Assembly (NCBI GenBank): GCA_021734025.1
Contig: JAIPJS010000001.1
Coordinates: 372,001 to 436,000, forward strand
Length of the DNA stretch: 64,000 nucleotides
Reading direction: 5' to 3'
Origin: Candidatus Neomarinimicrobiota bacterium
Lineage (GTDB): Bacteria; Fidelibacterota; JAANXI01
In this document: positions 52,722 to 61,253 of the stretch, in pieces
How the letters are laid out: each line of letters opens with the position of its first letter
How positions within the stretch are numbered: the stretch's first letter is position 1
Program-made: the position numbers and the translations under genes
Notes under the pieces: model-generated
Databases searched by the model: none
Told to the model about the DNA's origin: nothing
What the model saw: only the letters and a program-made list of their open reading frames with translations

Positions 52722-52987
52722 TGCTGGTACTCACGCGGCAGAAGGAAGAATCAATCATTATTGGGCAGGACATTGTCGTCAAAGTTCTGGAAGTCCAGGG
52801 AGATTCGGTCAAACTCGGCATTGAAGCGCCCAGGTCGGTCCCGATAGTCCGAAGTGAACTGTACGAAGAAATTAAGGAAGAAAACCTGGCAGCTATGCAA
52901 TCCCTGCCTGATTCCATGAAGGGAATCGCCGAGGCATTACGGAACAAAAACCAATCGCAACAAGACCTGGATTCCAAAGAAGACTAA
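52721..52987 (+). CDS. csrA: Carbon storage regulator CsrA (FliW-type, extended C-terminus)
   Basis: RNA-binding translational repressor, 88 residues. The core has MLVLTRQKEESIIIG, KLGIEAPRSVPIVRSELYEEI, with RNA-contacting Leu4 and Arg44 kept. The tail after about residue 55 is longer than in enteric CsrA, as in FliW-controlled CsrA proteins, where the C-terminal extension takes part in FliW binding. The likely target is the fliC leader at 60068-60109. Confidence 0.95.
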   Translation: MLVLTRQKEESIIIGQDIVVKVLEVQGDSVKLGIEAPRSVPIVRSELYEEIKEENLAAMQSLPDSMKGIAEALRNKNQSQQDLDSKED

Positions 52988-53865
52988 TGCGAATTACCAA
53001 CTCCATATTGTATCGGGCAATCAAGCGGAATGTTCAGAAGTCATCCGAGAATGTCTATAAATACCAGGAACAGATCGCGTCCGGAAAGCGAATCAACCGG
53101 CCGTCTGACGATCCGCTGGGTGCAATGAAGGCGCAGCAACTGCATACCAGTCTGAATAAAATCGATCAATTCTCCCGGAATCACACTTACGCGAAAACCT
53201 GGTTAAACGCATCGGAAGCGGCACTGTCACAGAGCAGCGATCTTCTGGTACGTCTCAAGGAGATTACCCTTGCCCAGGGTAGCTCAAACTCCAATGAAAA
53301 TACCAGGGAAATTGCGGCCGAAGAGGTACGCACTCTCAAGGATCAGTTACTTTCACTTGCGAATACCAAAGTGAGTAATCGTTCTATCTTTGCCGGACAT
53401 CAAACCGGTTCCACTACCTTCGCTGGGGACGGAACTTATGGCGGGGATGACGGAAACATTTACCTGAACATCAAGGAGGGGATCGCTCTGAAGGTGAATC
53501 ATACCGGGGAAGAGATTTTCAAGTCCGATACTTATAAAAACATCTTCGAAACGGTGAATGAGCTAGTGACCGCTCTGGAGAATAACGACGGAGAGACTAT
53601 CCGGGAAAAAATCGATGAGATTGATACAACGTTCCAGAATGTAAACAGGAACATCTCATTTATCGGTTCACTCCACAACCAGGTGGAGAATGTTAGGGAA
53701 ATGTCAGAAGAAGAAAAGATTCGCCATAAGGAACATCTGGGGGAAGTTGAGGAGATCGATTTGGTAGAAGCGGTGATCGGGCTGGAATCCGCCCGCAACA
53801 CCTATCAAACTGCACTCTCTGGCGCTAAAACAATTTCACAAATGAACCTTTCACAACTGCTATAA
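52987..53865 (+). CDS. flgL: Hook-associated protein FlgL (HAP3)
   Basis: Second junction protein, 292 residues. N-terminus: MRITNSILYRAIKRNVQKSSENVYKYQEQIASGKRINRPSDDPLGAMKAQQL. C-terminus: VEAVIGLESARNTYQTALSGAKTISQMNLSQLL. Both are typical of FlgL and of the flagellin superfamily. It starts at the last base of csrA. No clear terminator is seen after it. Confidence 0.95.
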   Translation: MRITNSILYRAIKRNVQKSSENVYKYQEQIASGKRINRPSDDPLGAMKAQQLHTSLNKIDQFSRNHTYAKTWLNASEAALSQSSDLLVRLKEITLAQGSSNSNENTREIAAEEVRTLKDQLLSLANTKVSNRSIFAGHQTGSTTFAGDGTYGGDDGNIYLNIKEGIALKVNHTGEEIFKSDTYKNIFETVNELVTALENNDGETIREKIDEIDTTFQNVNRNISFIGSLHNQVENVREMSEEEKIRHKEHLGEVEEIDLVEAVIGLESARNTYQTALSGAKTISQMNLSQLL

Positions 53866-54168
53866 AAGAACATAGGTTAACACGGTACAAACCACTAATT
53901 GAACACTGAAAAACACCGAAAACTGCCACTGAGCAACACTGAAAAAAATGGTCCACAGATTACACCGACTGATACAGAACAAACAGAGGAAGAGTTTAAT
54001 TACGAAAAACGGATCGGGAATTGTAACCCCCGCCCTGAATGATCGGGGTAGAAATTATGCTAATGACCTATGGAAGGTTCCAACTGGAACACATTAACAC
54101 ACTAACACTTTAACACGGTTTTCAACCTGAACACTTAAACACCTGAACACTATAACACTGGTAAATCC
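53866..54168. other. Repeat-rich intergenic stretch after flgL
   Basis: No gene is seen in these 303 bases. Degenerate AACAC-type units occur near 53880-53945 (for example AACACTGA) and a clear array lies at 54088-54161. No sigma-54 or sigma-28 promoter was recognised and no Shine-Dalgarno site is visible before the ATG at 54169. Confidence 0.6.
54088..54161. repeat. Period-8 AACACNNN array directly before the fusion gene
   Basis: Eight AACAC units: four in a row (54088, 54096, 54104, 54112), a break of ten extra bases, then four more (54130, 54138, 54146, 54154). The three variable bases differ from unit to unit. The array ends seven bases before the ATG at 54169. The same unit occurs three times at 27324-27347. 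Confidence 0.85.
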
Positions 54169-57100
54169 ATGACCACCACTGCCAACGCATATAAAGACGA
54201 TATCATCGCCGGAGAACAACATTTTCAAAACGGCGAACTTGAGAAAGCCCTCGAACTATTCACCTCGGTAATCCAGGAGGAGCCCGAAAATACTGAAGCC
54301 CTAAACGATGCCGGCGTCGTCAATTCCGAACTGGGACAGACCGAACAAGCCATAGAATATTTCGAAAAAGTTCTGGCCCTCCAGCCGTCCAATGAGAATG
54401 CGTTTTATAATTTGTTGGATCAGTATTTCAGTCAAAATCAGAAGAGTAAAGCCCGTTCCATATTTGAAAAATTTGCTGGTGACATAAACGATTCTGCTGT
54501 TAAAGACCAATATCGTGAGGCTTTGGAATTAGGTGCAGATGGATTTATTGACAATGACAATAACAACGACATTGATGAACAAATTGCTGAGGTTGAGCAG
54601 CTTTTCCAGCAGGGTGATACAGAGAAGGCCACCAAATTATTAAAAGAACTTTATAGGGATCATCCTGAACATCTGGAGGTTCTGAATGATTTGGGTGTAA
54701 TCTCCTCAGCCGATGAAAACTATGAGGCAGCAATAGACTATTTTCTCCGGGCTTTGGCAAGTGCTCCAAATCATCAGGATGTTCGAAATAACCTGATCGA
54801 TATGTCCTCATTCGATAAAGGACGCGAGTTACTTCAGGTGCGGTATCATTCACTTGAGCAGGCTAAGTATCTGGATCAAGACGACCGAATTATCTTTGGA
54901 ATTTTAACTAATCTGTTAGAACAAGAAACTGAGTACAGGGCGGCTTTTACCTCAATTAATATCACACCAGATGTTTCAAATGGACAATCAATCGCACTGC
55001 AGGGTTACGCCGGGCCGCCTCGTGAGACGAACGAAGTCCTGACTCCGCTCACAATGCAGATGTTGCTGATTGAAGATTCCGAATACGAAAAAACACTCCT
55101 CGTCTCTGCCGATATTTTCGGGTTTGGTCAGAAGATGGTTTCAAAGGTAAGGGAATTGTTGAAACCGTGGGGAATACCTGCAGAGCGGATTATCCTGAAC
55201 GCATCGCACACACACTACGCGCCTGGTACCGTGAGCGGATTACCACCGGCATTAGGTCCATATTATGAGCAGTATGCTACCCAGATTGTCCAGGCAATTG
55301 CCCAGCAGATGGAATCCCTCTGGAACAGTCTGCAGCCCTGTTACATCTATTCCGGTGAGTTTGACGCTCAGATTGGAGTCAACCGGCGTCTGAACCGGAA
55401 CGGAACTGTGGAGTTTGGTGTCAATCCTGACGGGTATTATCCACGGAAAACTCCATTTCTTGAAATCAATTTGGTTCAGGATGAAAAAAATATACTGCTT
55501 GTCAATCACGGCTGTCATCCCACCGGTTTAGGTGGATCGGCTGTTATTACCGCAGATTATCCCGCGTATCTTCGGGAGTTCGTAAAATCCACTGTAGATT
55601 CCATCGATGTCATGTTTCTCCAGGGCGCGGCAGGATCTGTGAAAGAAGTCAATGGTGATGCAAAAACCCCACAATTTGCGCAGTCGCCTCAAGATGTTGC
55701 CCGCAATGGGAAGAAATTAGCTGAGGTGGTTCTCGAGGCAAAGGAGAATGTGTTAATGCGGACAGAGGGGAAGGTAACCGCGGCGCTCACCACTTTAGAA
55801 ATCCCGTATCAGGCAGTTGATATTAACTCGGAAATAGCGCAAATACGGGAATTATCGGATGGGCCGAGTCTCCAAACCCAATGGGCGGATATCCTGGAGG
55901 CATCAAACGGAGAAGCGTCGAAAGAATCATTTGATATGGAAATGAGTAAACTTTCCCTCGGAGGCTCTGTCAAAATATTGACATTCCCCGGTGAGCCGGT
56001 TGGTGAACTCGCCCGATCAATTTTATCCCGAACAGAAAATTCAACCACACAATTTATCCTGGGATATACAAACGGGTTACAGGCTTATCTCCCGAACAGT
56101 ACCCAGGTCAAAGAGCGCGGCTACGAAGCCGATACAGCGAAATACGTGTATAGCCATCCGGCGGCATTCAGCCCGGACATAGAAAAAGTTATCTTGGCCG
56201 GCATTGATGAATTAAATAATAAGCTGAATCCCAAAAGGTCAACGCAACCTGCGGACACCGGACAAGCCTTTTTCACGCTGTCATCAGGCCGTTGCGGGAC
56301 GATGACCCTCTCTCATATTCTGGATACGGCGACGAACGCCAGGGTGTATCATCATCCGCAGCCGTACCTTGTAGACCAGACATTAGCAGCTTATCACGAG
56401 AATATCGACACCGCAGAAACGTTCTGGCAGGCCAGAAAATCGGTGATCACTGAGGCCTGGCAGCATGACCTTATTTTCGGCGAACTGGATCACAACATGA
56501 CGCCGTTCACCACTGCAATCACTGAGGAAATTCCTGATTCCAAATTTATTGTACTCGTCCGCAATCCCTGGGATTTTGTTCGGTCGGGTATGCGCCGGAA
56601 TTATTATAACGGCCATCCCTGGGATTCCGGACGCCTGCGCCCCGAACCGTCCCATCCTGATTTCGAGCGCTGGCAGGCCATGTCCCAGTTCGAGAAGGTC
56701 TGCTGGCTGTGGAATGAGACGTATACGAGGATTCAGCAATACCTGGAGGACATCCCGAACGACCGGTATCATATCGTGCGATTCGAGGATATGATTGAGA
56801 ATCCGGAGGTTTCCAAAGAACTCTTTGACTTCCTGGGACTTACAGGTTTTGATGAGGAAGAGATTCAGTCCATCCTGGAGACGCCACTGAATAAGCAGAC
56901 GGGAGGGAGCTTTCCGAAGCCGGAGGAGTGGGCACAGAATTATCACTATACCTTATTAAAACAATGCAAGGTGAGTTTGATCAATTTTAATTATGATGAA
57001 CAGTATCGTCCTGTAAGAAACTCCAATAAGCAATTAGTTCAGACAACTACTATTTGGGATTTTAAAAAATTTAATCATCAAAAATATCCACCCAACATCA

Positions 57101-57945
57101 AACCAAAATTATTCACAAATATTGATAAAGATAATAACGTAAATTTTATTTCAAAATCAACTCCTATTACTTCAATGGGTAGCTGTTTTGCGAGAAATGT
57201 TGCAAAATATTTAATGAGTAAAGGATTTAACTATTTAGTCACAGAAAAACCTTTTCAGCAAGCCTCAGCCCATTGGGATCAGGTTTTTAATACCGCCTCT
57301 ATACGACAAATTTTTGAATATACATTTGACCAAAATTGGAATCCATTGACACGATGGTGGCCGAAGGGAGAAATGTTACAAGACCCTTTTCGGAGAGACA
57401 TATTATATAATAAAAACACGGCCGAGGAGGACTTTGAAAATCATAGGGCTGCATCACGGAATGCATTGGTCCAATCGGACGTTGTGATAATAACATTAGG
57501 CTTAATTGAGACGTGGCGAGATAAGCGAGATGGCATGACATATTATAGGGTTCCATCTCCCAGAATATATAACCCGGATATACATGAGTTTTACGTACAA
57601 ACAGTTGACGACTGTCTAAATGATCTGGATAAGGTGTGGGAAATTGTAAGTTTACATAATCCAAATGCAGATATAATTATAACTGTTTCCCCTGTACCGC
57701 TATTTGCGACTTTCCGAATGGATGTGGACGTAGTTACTGCCAATACTCTTTCAAAATCTACCTTACGTGTAGCAGCCGATTATTTTTCATTTCAGCATAA
57801 TAATGTACACTATTTTCCATCCTATGAAATCGTAATGAATGCCTGCCCGGCTCCCTTCGAAGATGATGGTAGGCATGTAAAGCAAGCAGCAATTAATGAG
57901 GTAATGTCAATTTTTGAAAAAAAATTTGTAAAGAAAGAACAATAA
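54169..57945 (+). CDS. TPR / ceramidase-like hydrolase / sulfotransferase / GSCFA fusion protein
   Basis: A 1258-residue protein with no signal peptide or membrane segment. Residues 15-225: TPR repeats (NGELEKALELFTSVIQEEPENTE, NYEAAIDYFLRALASAPNHQ). About 255-695: neutral/alkaline-ceramidase-like domain (PF04734 type) with candidate metal ligands in NASHTHYAPG (about 341) and NHGCHPTGLGG (about 445), and FLQGAAGSVKEVNGD. About 700-930: sulfotransferase with the PAPS 5'-phosphosulfate loop SSGRCGTMTLS and the 3'-phosphate site VLVRNPWDFVRSGMRR. About 995-1258: GSCFA domain (SMGSCFARNVAKYL at 1001, VVIITLGLIETW), a SGNH-esterase-like fold. Probably modifies a surface or flagellin glycan; this is inferred from domains and position. 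Base composition falls sharply near 56950, at the start of the GSCFA part. Confidence 0.85.
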   Translation: MTTTANAYKDDIIAGEQHFQNGELEKALELFTSVIQEEPENTEALNDAGVVNSELGQTEQAIEYFEKVLALQPSNENAFYNLLDQYFSQNQKSKARSIFEKFAGDINDSAVKDQYREALELGADGFIDNDNNNDIDEQIAEVEQLFQQGDTEKATKLLKELYRDHPEHLEVLNDLGVISSADENYEAAIDYFLRALASAPNHQDVRNNLIDMSSFDKGRELLQVRYHSLEQAKYLDQDDRIIFGILTNLLEQETEYRAAFTSINITPDVSNGQSIALQGYAGPPRETNEVLTPLTMQMLLIEDSEYEKTLLVSADIFGFGQKMVSKVRELLKPWGIPAERIILNASHTHYAPGTVSGLPPALGPYYEQYATQIVQAIAQQMESLWNSLQPCYIYSGEFDAQIGVNRRLNRNGTVEFGVNPDGYYPRKTPFLEINLVQDEKNILLVNHGCHPTGLGGSAVITADYPAYLREFVKSTVDSIDVMFLQGAAGSVKEVNGDAKTPQFAQSPQDVARNGKKLAEVVLEAKENVLMRTEGKVTAALTTLEIPYQAVDINSEIAQIRELSDGPSLQTQWADILEASNGEASKESFDMEMSKLSLGGSVKILTFPGEPVGELARSILSRTENSTTQFILGYTNGLQAYLPNSTQVKERGYEADTAKYVYSHPAAFSPDIEKVILAGIDELNNKLNPKRSTQPADTGQAFFTLSSGRCGTMTLSHILDTATNARVYHHPQPYLVDQTLAAYHENIDTAETFWQARKSVITEAWQHDLIFGELDHNMTPFTTAITEEIPDSKFIVLVRNPWDFVRSGMRRNYYNGHPWDSGRLRPEPSHPDFERWQAMSQFEKVCWLWNETYTRIQQYLEDIPNDRYHIVRFEDMIENPEVSKELFDFLGLTGFDEEEIQSILETPLNKQTGGSFPKPEEWAQNYHYTLLKQCKVSLINFNYDEQYRPVRNSNKQLVQTTTIWDFKKFNHQKYPPNIKPKLFTNIDKDNNVNFISKSTPITSMGSCFARNVAKYLMSKGFNYLVTEKPFQQASAHWDQVFNTASIRQIFEYTFDQNWNPLTRWWPKGEMLQDPFRRDILYNKNTAEEDFENHRAASRNALVQSDVVIITLGLIETWRDKRDGMTYYRVPSPRIYNPDIHEFYVQTVDDCLNDLDKVWEIVSLHNPNADIIITVSPVPLFATFRMDVDVVTANTLSKSTLRVAADYFSFQHNNVHYFPSYEIVMNACPAPFEDDGRHVKQAAINEVMSIFEKKFVKKEQ

Positions 57946-57950
57946 ACGTC

Positions 57951-59909
57951 ATGTTAAAAAATAATATAAAAATCTCCGCCTGCATGATGGTCAAAAACGA
58001 AGAGGAACTCCTGCCGCAATGCCTTGAGAGCATCAAAGATATTGTGGATGAAATCATAGTAGTGGACACGGGTTCGGATGACGGAACCGTTGAAATTTCA
58101 AAATCTTATGGCGCAAAGATTTATTACCACCCTTGGGAGAATGATTTTAGTAAACACCGTAACCAATCGATTTCCTACGCGACGGGAGATTGGTTCTTAA
58201 TTATTGATGCTGATGAAAAAATCGATTCAGAAAAAGTGTCGGTACATAAAATGAAATCACACCTAAGGGAAATGAATGAGGAAGTGCATGCAGTAATGGC
58301 AACTGTGGTTGACCATAAAAGCGATGAAACAGAAACTGTACGTTTCAAAAGTGCAAGGATTTTCCGAAATGGAGTCGGGGTTCATTATGAAGGAATTGTG
58401 CATAATAAAGCTGTTTATGACGGTATCCCTAAAAATTCAAATCTCGAAATACACCATTATGGGTATGATTTAGATCCAGAAAAAATGGATGCAAAATTTC
58501 AACGAACTTCCGAACTGCTAAAAAAGCGTATTGATGAAAATCCTGAGGATTTTGAGGCTTATTTTTATTTGTCAAATGCATATGGTTCAATAAATGATCT
58601 CGAAAAAACCATACAATATGCCGAGAAATCCCTTGAATTGATGCCCGATGACGGCAAAGACAAGCGGCTATATAATTCAGCATATTTTACCTTAACTGGG
58701 AGTTACTTGGTAAAAGATGATTATAAGGCCGCCAAATATTGGGCGAAAAAGGGGGTGCAAAAGAATAAACACGATATAGGTCTGTATTTTCTTTTAACAA
58801 ATATTGCCTTGAAAGAGAAAGATTATGAGTCTGTAAAACGATACGGGGAATTTTATTTAGAGTCATATGACCTTATAGCAAAGGATCCTGTCGAGTCCGG
58901 TGGACAGTTTATTTTTCATGTTGATGAATCGAGTAGGGAGGGAATACAATATTGGCTACTAAGTGCTTATTTAGTATTAGGAGATACTGATAAGTTTTGG
59001 GAGCTCTGGTCGGCAGTACAAATGATAGTATATGCAAAAGAAAAACTTTGGAAGGAATTATTGAAAAATGCAGAAACGACTAAAAATGGTCCATTACTTT
59101 TACGGTTAACAGGTGATATTTACCAATCAATTGGAGAAAACCACTCTGATGTATTTTTACCTTTAACCAAGTTTATTTTAGAAAGTGAGAATGCGACAGA
59201 CGAAATTATTAATCTGTTTAGCCACATACAGCAAAGTCACCTTGATTTCTTCAATGATATATTTTTAGGAGTACTCAAAACTCTACAAAAACAAAACCAA
59301 CAAGAACATATAATAGATACTTTTGAAAAATTTAATTCAGATTTGGTCAAGACAAGGGAGTTTCAGTACTTATTAATTCAGGCAGCGTACGAATTAAATA
59401 AAACTGAACTATTGGAAGAACAAATCTCTACTATTCTGGACACTGTAAGCTCTTATAATAATTTACCTGATTACATTTTATTAATAATTAGTCATTTCTT
59501 ATTGCAAAATGACTTGGTAGAGAATTTTGTTCAAGTTACAGAGATTTTAATAGAAATATCGGGTATCCAATACAATAGGGTAATTGATGGGCTTCGTGAT
59601 TTTGCTCCTGTATATGAAGTGCTGGGTGAAAACTATCTACAGAATAACGCATATTTTTGTATGAATTTATCATTGGAATTATCTTATAAAATCACCGGTG
59701 ATTTCGAAATAATCAGAAAAATTGGCGATTACTATTTTAAAGCGGATATATATAATAAGAGTATAAAATACTATAACCTCCTATTACAAAATAATGCTGT
59801 TGATGCACAAATATTACAAAATTTAAGGAAGTCATTTGTCGCTATTGATAATCATGATGGTGTAGCAAAATGTAATGAATTAATTGGAACCCTAACTTCC
59901 TCACCATGA
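57951..59909 (+). CDS. Family 2 glycosyltransferase with C-terminal TPR region
   Basis: A 652-residue protein. The N-terminal GT2 domain (about 8-240) has ISACMMVKNEEELLPQCLESI, IIVVDTGSDDGT and a DxD-type motif in LIIDADEKI. The first TPR units are clear (ENPEDFEAYFYLSNAYGSINDLEKTIQYAEKSLELMP); the remaining 400 residues are helical repeats of TPR look. It is AT-rich throughout and follows the fusion gene by five bases, so they form a unit. A glycosyltransferase acting on flagellin or on a surface glycan is inferred from its place before fliC. No export signal; cytoplasmic. Confidence 0.85.
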   Translation: MLKNNIKISACMMVKNEEELLPQCLESIKDIVDEIIVVDTGSDDGTVEISKSYGAKIYYHPWENDFSKHRNQSISYATGDWFLIIDADEKIDSEKVSVHKMKSHLREMNEEVHAVMATVVDHKSDETETVRFKSARIFRNGVGVHYEGIVHNKAVYDGIPKNSNLEIHHYGYDLDPEKMDAKFQRTSELLKKRIDENPEDFEAYFYLSNAYGSINDLEKTIQYAEKSLELMPDDGKDKRLYNSAYFTLTGSYLVKDDYKAAKYWAKKGVQKNKHDIGLYFLLTNIALKEKDYESVKRYGEFYLESYDLIAKDPVESGGQFIFHVDESSREGIQYWLLSAYLVLGDTDKFWELWSAVQMIVYAKEKLWKELLKNAETTKNGPLLLRLTGDIYQSIGENHSDVFLPLTKFILESENATDEIINLFSHIQQSHLDFFNDIFLGVLKTLQKQNQQEHIIDTFEKFNSDLVKTREFQYLLIQAAYELNKTELLEEQISTILDTVSSYNNLPDYILLIISHFLLQNDLVENFVQVTEILIEISGIQYNRVIDGLRDFAPVYEVLGENYLQNNAYFCMNLSLELSYKITGDFEIIRKIGDYYFKADIYNKSIKYYNLLLQNNAVDAQILQNLRKSFVAIDNHDGVAKCNELIGTLTSSP

Positions 59910-59962
59910 CTTCCGGCGAGCTCATGGAATATCACATTGTCATCTTGGTATTGTAAGCACAT

Positions 59963-60008
59963 CAAATAGTTGTTACAAATTTAATAAAAACAAATAGTTG
60001 AAATTTGT
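59963..60008. repeat. Direct and inverted repeats before the fliC promoter
   Basis: CAAATAGTTG occurs at 59963-59972 and 59991-60000. ACAAATTT at 59975-59982 is inverse to AAATTTGT at 60001-60008. They lie just upstream of the -35 element and could be a regulator site or an AT-rich upstream element. Confidence 0.5.
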
Positions 60009-60010
60009 TC

Positions 60011-60037
60011 TAAAGGTTTAAAATATCTAGCCGATAA
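60011..60037 (+). promoter_or_regulatory. Sigma-28 (FliA) promoter of fliC
   Basis: TAAA at 60011-60014, a 15-base spacer, and GCCGATAA at 60030-60037: a perfect consensus FliA promoter. Expected start near 60044, giving a leader of about 73 bases. Confidence 0.95.
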
Positions 60038-60050
60038 TACTCTTAGAAAG

Positions 60051-60066
60051 GATGTTGGCCAACATC
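60051..60066 (+). promoter_or_regulatory. 16-base perfect palindrome at the 5' end of the fliC leader
   Basis: GATGTTGGCCAACATC is its own reverse complement. It starts about seven bases into the transcript. As RNA it can form a 6-bp stem with a GGCC loop that would protect the 5' end; as DNA it could be an operator. Confidence 0.6.
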
Positions 60067-60067
60067 A

Positions 60068-60109
60068 ATTTGCAAGGAAGCAAATACTACTAATCTCATT
60101 CAAGGAGGA
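60068..60109 (+). promoter_or_regulatory. Candidate CsrA-binding leader of fliC
   Basis: A perfect 6-bp hairpin (ATTTGC at 60068-60073 with GCAAAT at 60080-60085) shows the loop AAGGAA, with GGA at 60076-60078. A second GGA-rich site, AAGGAGGAA, lies at 60103-60110 and is the Shine-Dalgarno site of fliC. Two spaced GGA sites, one in a loop and one over the ribosome site, is the layout known for the hag leader of Bacillus subtilis. Confidence 0.7.
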
Positions 60110-60116
60110 ATGACAA

Positions 60117-61229
60117 ATGGCACTTCGAGTAGCAAATAACGTATCTGCAATTAATGCGCAGAGGAACCTGAACAAAAGTCAGAATATGCTGGCCACTTCA
60201 TTGGAACGCCTTAGCTCTGGGCTGAGGATTAATAAGGCTTCTGATGATGCGGCTGGTCTTTCAATCTCTCAAAACTTCAGGGCTGATATTGCTTCGTTTA
60301 AGATGGCATCTAAGAATGCCTCCCAGGCGACTGCAATGCTTCAGACTGCTGAAGGCGGTATGGATCAGATCCATAACATGTTGACAAGGTTGAAAGAACT
60401 GTCGACGCAGGCTGCTTCCGATAACGTAACTGGTAATCGAAGCGATATAAATGCAGAAGCACAGCAGCTGATTACAGAAATCGACAGAATTGCAAATTCC
60501 ACTAAATACTCTGGAACAGCATTACTGGATGGTTACGGTAAATCGACATCGGCTTTTGACACTGCTGAGACTAACGTACAATCCGGTACTGTTGATATTT
60601 CGAGTTATGATGTGTCTGGTGCAGACGCTGGAGATTATACAGTCACAGCATCTGGTGCTGAACTCACAATAACTCAGGCGGTTGAAAGTGGAACTTTGAG
60701 TCAAACAGTAACGCTTGCCGCAGATTCAACTGCTGATTTCGACGCGTTTGATATTAGTTTGACGCTTAGTTCTGACGCCTCAGCGAGTGGAATCGCAGGT
60801 GATTTAGCAGGTACTATTACGGTAAATGCTTCTGGTGGTACCTTCCAAATCGGCGCTGACAATGATGGTAATAACAGGGTCAACTTTAGTATCGACAGTG
60901 TGCAGTCCTCTGACCTTGGGGTTAATAGTCTTAATTTGACTACCCTCGCCAGTGCACAGGACGCAATGGATCTTGTTGACACAGCTATAAGTACTGTCAA
61001 CACAGCCCGTGCATCGATTGGTGCTAACCAGAACCGGCTCAGTTATGCCTCTGCAAACCTGGCAACATCGATTGAGAATGCGACTGCAGCCGAATCGGTC
61101 ATCCGTGACACGGATATAGCATCCGAGATGACTCAGTTCACCAAGTCACAGATTCTGCAGCAGGCGGGTACTGCGATGTTGGCTCAGGCTAATGCGCTGC
61201 CGCAGGCGGCCCTTTCGCTTCTGGGTTAA
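60117..61229 (+). CDS. fliC: Flagellin FliC
   Basis: Filament subunit, 370 residues, exported by the flagellar type III system. The conserved N-terminal D0/D1 (ALRVANNVSAINAQRNLNKS, SSGLRINKASDDAAGLSISQ) and C-terminal D1/D0 (IGANQNRLSYASANLATSIENATAAESVIRDTDIASEMTQFTKSQILQQAGTAMLAQANALPQAALSLLG) are intact. The variable middle (about 140-290) is Ser/Thr/Ala/Asp-rich with many possible O-glycosylation sites. Expression by sigma-28, translation probably by CsrA/FliW. One copy in the window. Confidence 0.98.
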   Translation: MALRVANNVSAINAQRNLNKSQNMLATSLERLSSGLRINKASDDAAGLSISQNFRADIASFKMASKNASQATAMLQTAEGGMDQIHNMLTRLKELSTQAASDNVTGNRSDINAEAQQLITEIDRIANSTKYSGTALLDGYGKSTSAFDTAETNVQSGTVDISSYDVSGADAGDYTVTASGAELTITQAVESGTLSQTVTLAADSTADFDAFDISLTLSSDASASGIAGDLAGTITVNASGGTFQIGADNDGNNRVNFSIDSVQSSDLGVNSLNLTTLASAQDAMDLVDTAISTVNTARASIGANQNRLSYASANLATSIENATAAESVIRDTDIASEMTQFTKSQILQQAGTAMLAQANALPQAALSLLG

Positions 61230-61253
61230 GCTGAAAACCAGATGGACAACTAA

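Noticed and set aside
54081-54165. CRISPR-like array before the fusion gene
   Set aside because: The conserved unit is only five bases with three variable bases, there are no spacers of usual length, and no cas gene is near.
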